From: Thalassospira sp. UBA1131
Lineage (GTDB): Bacteria; Pseudomonadota; Alphaproteobacteria; Rhodospirillales; Thalassospiraceae
Length of the DNA: 38,452 bases
NCBI RefSeq assembly: GCF_002311515.1
Contig: NZ_DCAO01000017.1
Span: forward strand, 1-38,452
Direction: 5' to 3'
Below, one piece after another: positions 25,684 to 33,465 of the stretch. Made by a program: the position numbers and the translations under genes. Position 1 is the stretch's first letter. Each line of letters starts with the position of its first letter. Under the pieces are notes generated by a model. The model ran no database searches and was not told the origin of the DNA. It saw nothing but the letters and a program-made list of their open reading frames with translations.

Positions 25684-26508
25684 ATGACTCGTTTCATTGC
25701 GGCCTGCGTGCAGGTCAATTCGCGCGATGTGATGTCTGATAACCTTGCGCGGGCGGCAACCTATGCCCGCGATGCCCATGCGGCGGGGGCCAGATTGATC
25801 GCCTTTCCTGAAAACGTGTCGATGATGTCGTTTGGCGGCGAAAATGTCCGTGCCGCTGCCTTTCCCGAGGATGAGCATCCCGGTCTGGTTTTCTTTTGCG
25901 ACCTGGCCGAAGAACTGAAATCCACCCTGATTGTCGGATCGCTGCATGTCAAAGTGCCGGATGAAGACCGTGTTGCGAACCGGTGTTTTGTAATTGGTCC
26001 GGATGGCAAGGTCATCACGTCCTATGACAAGATCCACATGTTTGACGTCGATCTGGCCAATGGCGAAAGTTACCGTGAAAGCAAAACATTCCGGCCCGGC
26101 AATGCCGCCCGACTGGCCGAAACCGAATTTGGCAAGGTCGGGATATCGATCTGTTATGACGTGCGGTTCCCGCATCTGTTTCGCGATTACGCCAAGGCGG
26201 GGGCAAAGATCCTGAGCATCCCGGCGGCCTTCACCCGCACAACCGGGCAGGCGCACTGGCATACCCTTTTGAAGGCGCGTGCGATTGAAAACGGATGCTT
26301 TGTGATTGCGGCGGCCCAGTGCGGTGATCATCCGGGCGACCGCCAGACATTTGGTCATTCCCTGATCATTGATCCGTGGGGACAGGTTTTGGCCGATGGT
26401 GGCACCGATCCGGGTTTCATCACCGCCGAGATTGATCTGACGCGCGTTGATGAAATTCGCCGGATGGTGCCATCGCTTGGCAATGATCGGGAATATAAAC
26501 CCTGCTAA
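25684..26508 (+). CDS. Nitrilase-superfamily carbon-nitrogen hydrolase
   Basis: A 274-residue nitrilase-superfamily amidase of the Nit1/Nit2 type. The Glu-Lys-Cys triad is visible: E in AFPENVSMMSF (near 42), K in YDKIHMFDVDL (near 115) and C in GISICYDVRFPHLFRDYA (near 156). Mammalian and bacterial Nit proteins of this group repair deaminated glutathione or hydrolyse omega-amidated keto acids; the neighbouring grxC fits a glutathione link, but that is inference. AAAGGAGA sits ideally before the ATG. In many alphaproteobacteria this gene follows grxC directly; here a dehydrogenase/GntR pair lies between. Confidence 0.93.
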   Translation: MTRFIAACVQVNSRDVMSDNLARAATYARDAHAAGARLIAFPENVSMMSFGGENVRAAAFPEDEHPGLVFFCDLAEELKSTLIVGSLHVKVPDEDRVANRCFVIGPDGKVITSYDKIHMFDVDLANGESYRESKTFRPGNAARLAETEFGKVGISICYDVRFPHLFRDYAKAGAKILSIPAAFTRTTGQAHWHTLLKARAIENGCFVIAAAQCGDHPGDRQTFGHSLIIDPWGQVLADGGTDPGFITAEIDLTRVDEIRRMVPSLGNDREYKPC

Positions 26509-26518
26509 TCATGTTTGA

Positions 26519-26550
26519 TCGAAGTGGTCAGGCGTAACTGACCACTTCGA
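26519..26550. repeat. 13-bp perfect inverted repeat at the nit / VOC junction
   Basis: TCGAAGTGGTCAG and CTGACCACTTCGA pair perfectly around a 6-base loop. One arm encodes the last codons of the VOC protein. No T tract follows on either strand. Confidence 0.7.
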
Positions 26551-26911
26551 ACTCGATGCCGTTTTCATCCCGGAAATAGAACCGCCGACCGGGTTCGTAA
26601 TCGGCATGGTTGAAGGTTTCAATGCCGTCGGCCTTGATCTTTGCCTCGGTCGCATCGAGGTCATCGACGACAATCCCGATATGGTTCAGACCGCCAATGG
26701 TGGCATAGGAGTTTTCCTGCCCGTCCTTTGGTGTGCCAAGGGCATAGATCGCGACATAGCTTGTGTCATTGCCAACATGATAGGACAGCCCGCCATGGAT
26801 GGCCTCCCCGTGCCAGCGGGTGTGCCAGCCAAACCAGTTATGCAGGTTCCGGGCGGTTTTCGCCGGATCGGCGACCGTAAAATTCACGTGTTCGAGAAAT
26901 GCAGCAGTCAT
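26528..26911 (-). CDS. VOC-family metalloenzyme-like protein
   Basis: A 127-residue VOC protein. Unlike the VOC gene at 13832, its metal-ligand positions look kept: His in LEHVNFTV (near 8), His in GLNHIGIVVDDLDATEAKI (near 76) and Glu in NGIEFEVVSYA (near 121). An internal YHVGNDTSYVAIYALG may line the pocket. It is a candidate glyoxalase, epoxide/toxin-resistance transferase or dioxygenase-like enzyme; sequence alone does not choose. Its promoter has a SoxR-type arrangement, which suggests induction by redox-active compounds. It is convergent with the nitrilase gene, 19 bases away. Confidence 0.9.
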   Translation of the reverse strand: MTAAFLEHVNFTVADPAKTARNLHNWFGWHTRWHGEAIHGGLSYHVGNDTSYVAIYALGTPKDGQENSYATIGGLNHIGIVVDDLDATEAKIKADGIETFNHADYEPGRRFYFRDENGIEFEVVSYA

Positions 26912-26953
26912 GGCTTGTCCTTGTTTTGGGATGTCTGTTTTCCGATTTCCCTT

Positions 26954-26984
26954 GTTGATAATTCCTCAACTATAGTTGAGGTCA
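26954..26984 (-). promoter_or_regulatory. SoxR/MerR-type promoter of the VOC gene
   Basis: On the minus strand the -35 TTGACC (5 of 6) and -10 TATCAA (4 of 6) are separated by 19 bases, the abnormal spacing of MerR-family promoters. An 18-base perfect palindrome, CCTCAACTATAGTTGAGG (26963-26980), fills the spacer. It matches the CCTCAA-N6-TTGAGG form of SoxR boxes. No SoxR gene lies in the window. Confidence 0.85.
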
Positions 26985-27136
26985 AGGGGTAATTCTCTTT
27001 GATTGATATAGGAAGCGTTGAGCGGTTTTTCACAGGCTCACGTGATCTCACGAAACAGTGTCGCAACGTCATTTCGCTTTGAAGCCCTTCCCGGGCAAAC
27101 TCGGTTCATCAGGGATTTTCAAACGGAGGAACAGGA

Positions 27137-27679
27137 ATGATGTTCAAAAAGTTTTTGATCGGTACGGCATTTGTTTTTGGCCTGTCGGGTGCCGCCTTTG
27201 CGGGCGAGCAATATGTCGATGAAACCGGCTTTGCGATCAGCGGCTATGACGCGGTGGCCTATTTCAATTTGCCGCAAAAGGATGTTGGTATGATGCAGCC
27301 CCATGCCGTTCCGGGCCGGGCCGACATTACCGCCGAATATAATGGTGCGACCTGGGCATTTGCGTCTGAGGAAAACCGCGACATGTTTCTGGCCGATCCG
27401 GCGAAATACGCCCCGGCCTTTGATGGGCATTGTGCGTACGGCGTTGTAAAGGGCGGCAAAGTACCGGCCAACCCGAACCTGTGGCGGATTGTCGACGGGA
27501 AGCTTTATCTGAATATCACGCCGGCTGTGGTTGGTTTCTGGAACGAAGATATTTCAGGCAACATCAGTGCGGCCAAAGGCAACTGGACTGACCTTGAAAG
27601 CAAGTCCGCGTCGGACAAAAGCTGGATGGCGATTTCAGATAATGACGGCACTTATGATATGGCCGCACCGATCAAGTAA
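27137..27679 (+). CDS. Secreted YHS-domain protein
   Basis: A 180-residue exported protein. The signal peptide is clear: MMFKK, hydrophobic FLIGTAFVFGLSGAAF, likely cut after AFA near residue 21. The mature part holds a YHS-type domain: ISGYDAVAYFNLPQKD, AEYNGATWAFASEENRDMFLADPAKYAPAFDGHCAYGVVKGGKV (about 33-115). YHS domains often bind metal or haem-like ligands; this secreted version is common in alphaproteobacteria but its role is unknown. GGAGG and a nearby AGGA precede the ATG. It is divergent from the SoxR-box VOC gene and convergent with phoX. Confidence 0.9.
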   Translation: MMFKKFLIGTAFVFGLSGAAFAGEQYVDETGFAISGYDAVAYFNLPQKDVGMMQPHAVPGRADITAEYNGATWAFASEENRDMFLADPAKYAPAFDGHCAYGVVKGGKVPANPNLWRIVDGKLYLNITPAVVGFWNEDISGNISAAKGNWTDLESKSASDKSWMAISDNDGTYDMAAPIK

Positions 27680-27702
27680 TATGGGTGACGCGCAGACAAC
27701 CA

Positions 27703-27734
27703 AAAACGCACCGGCAAACTGGCCGGTGCGTTTT
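27703..27734. terminator. Bidirectional terminator between YHS gene and phoX
   Basis: AAAACGCACCGGC and GCCGGTGCGTTTT form a 13-bp stem with a 6-base loop and T runs on both strands. Confidence 0.9.
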
Positions 27735-27760
27735 GCATTTCAGGACAGTGAAGCAGGCGG

Positions 27761-29674
27761 TTAGCCCGCGATTTCACCGCCATCATTTTTGGTCACAGCC
27801 ACGACCGACGGACGCGGCGGCATTGCTGCCTGGAAGTCCGGCCAGCGGGTGCTTGGCGCGTCATAGGACGAACCGTCTGCCGGGTGCTGAACGGCAAGGA
27901 ACAGCGTCTTTCCATCCGGGGTGAATTCCGGACCGCACATTTCCGCACCAACCGGGCACGCAAAGAAGAATTTGGTCAGCGCACGGCCCGGACCATCAAC
28001 ATCGGTAGCATGCATGCCATCAGGAATGTCGGACTTCGGTGCGCCGTCGGTGGAAATCCACAGGCGACCACGATGGTCGATTGCCATGTTGTCCGGGCAG
28101 GAAACCCAAGATTCTGCCGCCGGATGGTAAACCGCCTTGTCATCGGCAACCGCCGGGTTACCAGCAGCAATCATGATGTCCCAGGTAAAGCGCGAAGCGG
28201 TGTGATCGGCATCCTTGCCGCGACCACCCGGAGGGGTCAGTTCCAGCACGTGACCATGCGGGTTGGCCGCACGCGGGTTTGCTGCGTTGCCTTCCTTGCG
28301 CTTGGAGTTGTTGGTCAGCATGACATAGACCTTGCCGTTGACCGGGTTCGGTTCAACGTCTTCCGGGCGATCCATCTGGGTTGCGCCCAGAAGGTCGGCC
28401 GCACGACGGGCTTCGATCAGAACATCAGCCTGGCTGTGGAAGTCATTTTCAGCGGTCAGCGGGCCTTCGCCAAAGATCAGCGGCATCCAGTCAAGGCTGC
28501 CATCTTCGTGGAACTGGGCGACAAAGAGCGTGCCGTTTTCCAGAAGGTCCATGTTCGCGGCGCGATCATTCGGATTGTATTTGTTTGCCGCAATGAATTT
28601 GTAGAGATAGTCAAAGCGCTGATCATCACCGGAATAGGCAACAACGGAGTTGTCCTTGTTGATGATGACGGTGGCACCTTCGTGCTTGAAGCGGCCAAGG
28701 GCGGTGCGCTTTTTCGGCATCGAGGTCGGATCGTACGGATCGATTTCAACCATCCAGCCAAATTTGTTCGGCTCGTTCGGGTCTTTTTCAACATTGAAGC
28801 GGTCGAAATATTTAACCCACGAGTACCAGCTGTCCTGGCTGATACCCAGACGCTTGTAGTTGCGTTCTTCGCTGGTTTTGGCGATATCGCCGCCAAAGTA
28901 ACCGTTGAAGTTTTCTTCGGCGATCAGAACCGTACCCCACGGGGTTTTACCACCCGCACAGTTGTTCAGCGTCCCGATAACACGGGTGCCGGTCGGATCG
29001 GTGTTGGTTTTAAGGCGGTCATGACCGGCAGCCGGGCCGGTAATCTGCATTTCGGTGTCGATCGGAGAAATGCGGCGGGCATAATCGGACCCGTCAACAA
29101 CCTGCCATTTGCCACCGGTTTTCTTGACTTCGATGACCGAATGACCGTGGGCCGCGATTTCGTGCAGCGCCTGTTCTTCGGATGCGTCCATCGCATCCTT
29201 GAGGCCCGACCACATCAGTTCGGCATTGGTGTATTCGTGGCTGACGCACAGCAGACCATGGTCGGAATTCTGCGAACCAACCGGAAGCGGCATATAGCCG
29301 ACATAGTCGCAGTTATAGCCAAACTGCTTGTTCTGCGCGTTGGCATCCACCTGACCCGGAACGAATGCCGGTGCATCGGCGACAACCTTGTCGCCCCAAC
29401 GGATCAGGACGCTGGCGTCATAACCATCAGCAACAGCATGGGTTTCGGTGATTTTCTGCGGGATCGATTTGAAGGTCAGGGTCGAAGGTGACTGCGCCTT
29501 GGCAACGCCTCTGGTCGCAATGCCTGCGCCCACAACAGCCGACGTCGCCATCAGGCCTTTGAAAAAGCCGCGGCGGGAAAAGCGTGCATTGATCAGATCG
29601 TCGATGCACGGATTGTTGGTCGGGTTGGACGGGATATCGTCGCTATCTTCGATGATTTCGTATTTATCGTTCAT
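27761..29674 (-). CDS. phoX: PhoX-family alkaline phosphatase
   Basis: A 637-residue PhoX-family (DUF839) phosphatase, a calcium- and iron-dependent enzyme that releases phosphate from organic phosphates in the periplasm. A twin-arginine export signal (SRRGFFKGL at about 33-41, then ATSAVVGAGIATRGVAKA) fits folded export by Tat. Family landmarks include CVSHEYTNAELMW near 150, AEENFNGYFGG near 255, RFKHEGATV near 330, MDRPEDVEPNPVNGKVYVMLTNN near 440 and CPDNMAIDHRGRLWISTDG near 535. It is usual length and monocistronic. I saw no convincing Pho box upstream, so phosphate control is not shown by the sequence. Confidence 0.94.
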   Translation of the reverse strand: MNDKYEIIEDSDDIPSNPTNNPCIDDLINARFSRRGFFKGLMATSAVVGAGIATRGVAKAQSPSTLTFKSIPQKITETHAVADGYDASVLIRWGDKVVADAPAFVPGQVDANAQNKQFGYNCDYVGYMPLPVGSQNSDHGLLCVSHEYTNAELMWSGLKDAMDASEEQALHEIAAHGHSVIEVKKTGGKWQVVDGSDYARRISPIDTEMQITGPAAGHDRLKTNTDPTGTRVIGTLNNCAGGKTPWGTVLIAEENFNGYFGGDIAKTSEERNYKRLGISQDSWYSWVKYFDRFNVEKDPNEPNKFGWMVEIDPYDPTSMPKKRTALGRFKHEGATVIINKDNSVVAYSGDDQRFDYLYKFIAANKYNPNDRAANMDLLENGTLFVAQFHEDGSLDWMPLIFGEGPLTAENDFHSQADVLIEARRAADLLGATQMDRPEDVEPNPVNGKVYVMLTNNSKRKEGNAANPRAANPHGHVLELTPPGGRGKDADHTASRFTWDIMIAAGNPAVADDKAVYHPAAESWVSCPDNMAIDHRGRLWISTDGAPKSDIPDGMHATDVDGPGRALTKFFFACPVGAEMCGPEFTPDGKTLFLAVQHPADGSSYDAPSTRWPDFQAAMPPRPSVVAVTKNDGGEIAG

Positions 29675-29823
29675 GGCTTTTCTCTCTTAACGCCTATGCC
29701 TGAAACAGCAGCAGGGAAGATGCCAGAAACGACACATTTTAATTGTGAAAGTTGTGTTTCTTTTTGCAAAAACAGTATGTTACGGATTTGTTTCAATCAT
29801 CCATGCCGTTCAGCTGATCCGTC

Positions 29824-30348
29824 TTACTCAGGCTTCTGCGCCACAATAGATTGTTTTATCGCTGTAATTTCATCACCCGGTTTCGCTCTGATCGGGCCTT
29901 GTTGCTGGGCGATGATCGTCCAGTCGGCAAACGTGTCTGCCAATTCATCGGTGCGCAGCAGGAAATCCGGTGATCGCGGACGGCCATATGCTTCGTTCCC
30001 GACCATGAAGGTTTCATAGATCAGGGTGCCGCCCGGTGGGACGGCGTCGCGTAGATATTCAAACAGCGGCCGATGCAGGTAATTGGTAATAACGATAAGA
30101 TCGAACTGTTGATCGCCCAATGGCCATTGACCCGTTTCAAGGTCGGCTTCGATCCAGTTGATCGCAGGGTTTGTATCGGTATCGGTTTGCGCAAGGTCGC
30201 GGTCGATTGCCGTCACCTGCCAACCCTGATCCGCTAGCCAGAAGCTGTGCCGTCCCTTGCCGCACGCAAGATCAAGCGCGCGATTGCGGGTGGGGTGTGG
30301 CGTGGGGCAGTGCTGTGTGACCCAGCTTGATGGCAATTGGGATGACAT
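29824..30348 (-). CDS. Small class I SAM methyltransferase (TehB-like)
   Basis: A 174-residue methyltransferase. Motif I is ALDLACGKGRHSFWLADQGW near residue 25, followed by VTAIDRD and FDLIVITNYLHRPLFEYLRDAVPPGGTLIYETF (about 83-115). This LACGxGRH form is typical of the TehB-like/thiopurine methyltransferase-like group. Substrate unknown. It lies 149 bases downstream of phoX on the opposite-facing side of a spacer, and is divergent from the DUF1178 gene. Confidence 0.88.
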   Translation of the reverse strand: MSSQLPSSWVTQHCPTPHPTRNRALDLACGKGRHSFWLADQGWQVTAIDRDLAQTDTDTNPAINWIEADLETGQWPLGDQQFDLIVITNYLHRPLFEYLRDAVPPGGTLIYETFMVGNEAYGRPRSPDFLLRTDELADTFADWTIIAQQQGPIRAKPGDEITAIKQSIVAQKPE

Positions 30349-30473
30349 TTTTGTAAATCTTGGTTATTGAGTGTGGCGCCCGCAGGCTGGCGATCCCGGC
30401 CCATGCGCGCCATATGATCTGTATCTGATAGTGTTATCGTTTTGCTACTGGTTTGGCTTATACACGTACCATC

Positions 30474-30908
30474 ATGATTCTATTTCAGCTTAAATGCGAA
30501 CATGATCACGAATTCGAAGGTTGGTTCAAGGACGGCGCAACATATGACGCGCAGGCCGCCAGCGGGGATTTGTCCTGCCCGGTGTGTGGAACATCAAATG
30601 TTGGCAAGGCCCTGATGGCGCCGCGTTTGCGCACGTCACGGCAAAAAGAAGTCGCTGCCGAAAAACAACAGCAAAAGGCAATCGCCGAAGCGACCCAGGC
30701 TGCAATTGCCGAAATTCGCAAACAGGTCGAAAGCAATTGCGAAAATGTCGGCAACAAGTTTGCCGAAGAAGCCCGCAAAATCCATTACGGCGAAACCGAA
30801 AAGCGCGGCATCTATGGTCAGGCATCGCTTAAGGAAACCGCCGAACTGGTCGATGAAGGCATCGATGTCATGGCATTGCCGTGGGATGACGGAACCAAAA
30901 AGAACTGA
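30474..30908 (+). CDS. DUF1178 family protein
   Basis: A 144-residue protein of the DUF1178 family. The start MILFQLKCEHDHEFEGWFKDGATYDAQ and the CPVCGTS pair (near 38-41) suggest a small zinc-binding site from Cys and His. The middle is a charged helix (QKEVAAEKQQQKAIAEATQ), and the conserved KFAEEARKIHYGETEKRGIYGQASLKE and ELVDEGIDVMALPW end follows. ATG 30474 is chosen because the family begins M-x-x-x-x-L-x-C; an in-frame TTG seven codons earlier lacks support. No good ribosome site is seen, so the message may be leaderless. Function unknown. Confidence 0.9.
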   Translation: MILFQLKCEHDHEFEGWFKDGATYDAQAASGDLSCPVCGTSNVGKALMAPRLRTSRQKEVAAEKQQQKAIAEATQAAIAEIRKQVESNCENVGNKFAEEARKIHYGETEKRGIYGQASLKETAELVDEGIDVMALPWDDGTKKN

Positions 30909-30923
30909 CGCGATCCAGGAAGA

Positions 30924-31682
30924 TCAGTCAGGCTTTCGGGCAATCACCATATAATTCACATCAAGATCACGCGGGGCAGGCGACCATGTGTCGTTGAACG
31001 GGTTGTAAGCCACCCCGGTGATATCTTGAAGGTCCAGACCGGCACCACGCAGATAGCCCGACATTTCCGATGGTTTGACAAATTTGCGCCAGTCATGGGT
31101 GCCCGCAGGCAGCCAGCGCAGAACGTATTCCGCGCCGATCTTGGCCAGTGCCAGTGACTTGATCGTGCGGTTCAGTGTGGCAACAAACATCAATCCACCC
31201 GGTTTGAGCACCGATGCACAGGCCTGCATGAAGAATTGCGGGTCATCGACATGTTCGATGACTTCCATGTTCAGCACGATATCAAACTGCTTGCCCTCAT
31301 CGGCCAGCATTTCCGGCGTGCAACAGCGATAGTCGATTTCAAGGCCGGATTGTGCGGCATGGATTTTGGCGACTTCGATATTGCTTTCTGAGGCGTCAAT
31401 CGAGGTCATCTTTGCCCCCATGCGCGCAAGCGGTTCGGACAACAAACCAGCACCACAGCCGATATCAATGATTTCGATGCCTTTAAGCGGCTCTATTGTT
31501 TCCGGATCGCGGCCAAGATGCGCACAGATATTATCGCGCAGGATTTGCAGGCGCACCGGATTGAATTTGTGCAGCGGCTTCATCACACCATTCGGATCCC
31601 ACCATTTTTCCGACATCGCAGAAAAACGTGCGATTTCATCGGCATTGGCGGTGCGGCTGGTGGGGGCGGGTGCGTCCGACAT
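30924..31682 (-). CDS. ubiG: Ubiquinone biosynthesis O-methyltransferase
   Basis: A 252-residue UbiG, which makes both O-methylation steps of ubiquinone. The SAM motif I is IDIGCGAGLLSEPLARMGA near 70, with TSIDASESNIEVAK and FDIVLNMEVIEHVDDPQFFM (about 93 and 133) matching UbiG. The N-terminal SEKWWDPNGVMKPLHKFNPVRL stretch is diagnostic. I chose ATG 31682 (MSDAPAPTS) because GGAG lies 7 bases before it; a frame 29 codons longer has no family support. It is divergent from lysC, an arrangement conserved in many alphaproteobacteria. Confidence 0.96.
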   Translation of the reverse strand: MSDAPAPTSRTANADEIARFSAMSEKWWDPNGVMKPLHKFNPVRLQILRDNICAHLGRDPETIEPLKGIEIIDIGCGAGLLSEPLARMGAKMTSIDASESNIEVAKIHAAQSGLEIDYRCCTPEMLADEGKQFDIVLNMEVIEHVDDPQFFMQACASVLKPGGLMFVATLNRTIKSLALAKIGAEYVLRWLPAGTHDWRKFVKPSEMSGYLRGAGLDLQDITGVAYNPFNDTWSPAPRDLDVNYMVIARKPD

Positions 31683-32105
31683 GGTGTGGCTCCGAAGGCG
31701 TAAAACAACGTTGCTGTATGACGCCCTGTTTACGCGTGCGCGCACGGCAAGGCAATACTCACCTGTCAAATGAGGATGTGTTGGCGGCGATCTGGCAGAA
31801 ATTCAAAGCAAGGCAGCCATGTTCAGATGATGCAGATCATCAGGGTTACTGGGTAATTTTCGCATGATATGCGACCCAATTTGCCGCATTCGGACGGTTT
31901 GGGACATTATCAGGTCAAAAAAATTGCTCTCACGCAATTTATCGGCATCCTTGACGCTTGTTTCGCGGGGATTATGGCAGTATTGATTACGCCGCTTGGA
32001 TCAGGGGAAGCGCCGCAAATTCGGCATGCTTACCCGGGCCGGGACCGGATCACATGCCGTCACGTTCGGACAGCCGATGGACGGCGAGCATAGCGGGGAT
32101 ACTTC
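31683..32105. other. 423-base divergent spacer, ubiG / lysC
   Basis: No gene is supported here. Two short inverted repeats are seen: TCGCAT-GAT-ATGCGA (31860-31874) and AAATTGC-TCTCAC-GCAATTT (31921-31940). A possible lysC promoter is TTGACG (31951-31956) and TATGGC (31973-31978) 16 bases apart. An open frame at 31869-32093 lacks a ribosome site. I saw no known lysine riboswitch fold, which is not expected in this group. Confidence 0.5.
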
Positions 32106-33326
32106 ATGGCCCGTATTGTCATGAAATTTGGCGGCACTTCGGTCGCCGATGTCGAGAAAATCAAGAATGTCGCGCGCCGGGTGAAATCCGAGGTCGATGC
32201 CGGCAATCAGGTTGCTGTTGTCGTGTCCGCCATGTCGGGCAAGACCAACGAACTGGTTGGCTGGGCGCAGGAAGTTTCGCCGATGTATGATGCACGTGAA
32301 TATGACGTGATCGTATCGTCGGGCGAACAGGTGACTGTCGGTTTGCTGGCGATGGCGCTGCAAAGCATGGATGTGCCTGCTCGTTCCTGGCTTGGCTGGC
32401 AGATCCCGATCAAGACCGACGGTGCACATGCCAAGGCCCGCATCAAGGAAATCGACACCACCGAGCTTGATAAGCGCATGAATGGCGGTGAAGTCGTTTG
32501 CGTGGCAGGTTTCCAGGGGATCGCACCCGATAACCGCATCACCACCCTTGGGCGTGGTGGTTCGGATACGTCGGCGGTCGCCCTTGCCGCGGCACTTAAC
32601 GCAGATCGTTGCGACATCTACACCGATGTCGATGGCGTTTACACCACCGATCCGCGCATTGTGCCCAAGGCGCGCAAGATCGAAAAGATTACCTACGAAG
32701 AAATGCTGGAACTCGCATCCCTTGGTGCAAAGGTTCTGCAAACCCGTTCTGTCGAGATGGCAATGAACCATCGCGTCCGGGTGCAGGTCCGTTCTACCTT
32801 TAGTGATGCAGAAGGAACACTTGTTGTAGACGAGGACGAGATCGTGGAACAGGAAGTCGTCAGCGGAATTGCCTATAGCCGTGATGAGGCCAAGATTACC
32901 TTGGTGAAAGTTGCGGACAAGCCGGGTATTGCCGCTTCAATCTTCAGCCCGCTGGCTGATGCCAATATCAATGTCGACATGATCGTGCAGAACGTCTCAG
33001 AAGACGGCAAAAGCACGGACATGACCTTTACCGTTCCGCGTGGTGAATTCCAGCGTGCGCTTCAGGTGATCGAAAAGAACAAAGACAAGATCGCCTATCA
33101 GGAACTGCTTAGCACCTCTGATGTGACCAAGGTGTCGATCATTGGTGTGGGTATGCGTTCCCACGTCGGTGTTGCGCGCAAGATGTTTGAAACCCTTGCG
33201 GAAAAAGGCATCAACATTCAGGTCATCTCGACCTCGGAAATCAAGGTCAGTGTTCTGATCGCCGAGGAATATACCGAACTTGCCGTTCGTGCGTTGCACA
33301 CGGCATACGGTCTGGATGCCGAGTAA
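32106..33326 (+). CDS. lysC: Aspartate kinase
   Basis: A 406-residue aspartokinase, the first step to lysine, threonine and methionine. The kinase part opens MARIVMKFGGTSVADVEKI, and has the nucleotide/aspartate regions TTLGRGGSDTSAVALAAAL (near 145-165) and DGVYTTDPRIVPKARKI (near 179-195). Two ACT domains follow (about 262-335 and 345-400), which bind the feedback amino acid; MRSHVGVARKMFETLAEKGINIQVISTSEIKVSVLI is the second one's core. Length fits the monofunctional class with end-product inhibition. GGGG lies about 10 bases before the ATG. Confidence 0.97.
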   Translation: MARIVMKFGGTSVADVEKIKNVARRVKSEVDAGNQVAVVVSAMSGKTNELVGWAQEVSPMYDAREYDVIVSSGEQVTVGLLAMALQSMDVPARSWLGWQIPIKTDGAHAKARIKEIDTTELDKRMNGGEVVCVAGFQGIAPDNRITTLGRGGSDTSAVALAAALNADRCDIYTDVDGVYTTDPRIVPKARKIEKITYEEMLELASLGAKVLQTRSVEMAMNHRVRVQVRSTFSDAEGTLVVDEDEIVEQEVVSGIAYSRDEAKITLVKVADKPGIAASIFSPLADANINVDMIVQNVSEDGKSTDMTFTVPRGEFQRALQVIEKNKDKIAYQELLSTSDVTKVSIIGVGMRSHVGVARKMFETLAEKGINIQVISTSEIKVSVLIAEEYTELAVRALHTAYGLDAE

Positions 33327-33417
33327 GTTCAACAGTTTGGCGATTAAGCCGCTGTTAAATTACCTGTAATAATACATACTAGCTGGAGCAGTGTGTTTCA
33401 GCCTTTGTAATGAAATG

Positions 33418-33440
33418 GCAGGAGACCACTGGTCTCCTGC
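33418..33440 (+). terminator. Strong hairpin after lysC
   Basis: GCAGGAGACC and GGTCTCCTGC pair perfectly around ACT. A GTTTCTGCTTT follows rather than a clean T run, and the hairpin is only 25 bases before the next start, so it may be a terminator, an attenuator or an mRNA stabiliser. Confidence 0.55.
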
Positions 33441-33465
33441 GTTTCTGCTTTGGGGTACAGAGAAT

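Noticed and set aside
27884..29491. 535-codon open frame antisense to phoX
   Set aside because: Phase-locked shadow of a GC-biased gene; no recognisable domain and no ribosome site.
29675..29823. Pho box upstream of phoX
   Set aside because: CTTTCAC and TGTGTCG fragments occur, but no pair of CTGTCA-type repeats with the right spacing.
31869..32093. 74-codon open frame in the lysC leader, possible leader peptide
   Set aside because: No ribosome site, and no run of lysine, threonine or methionine codons as an attenuator would need.
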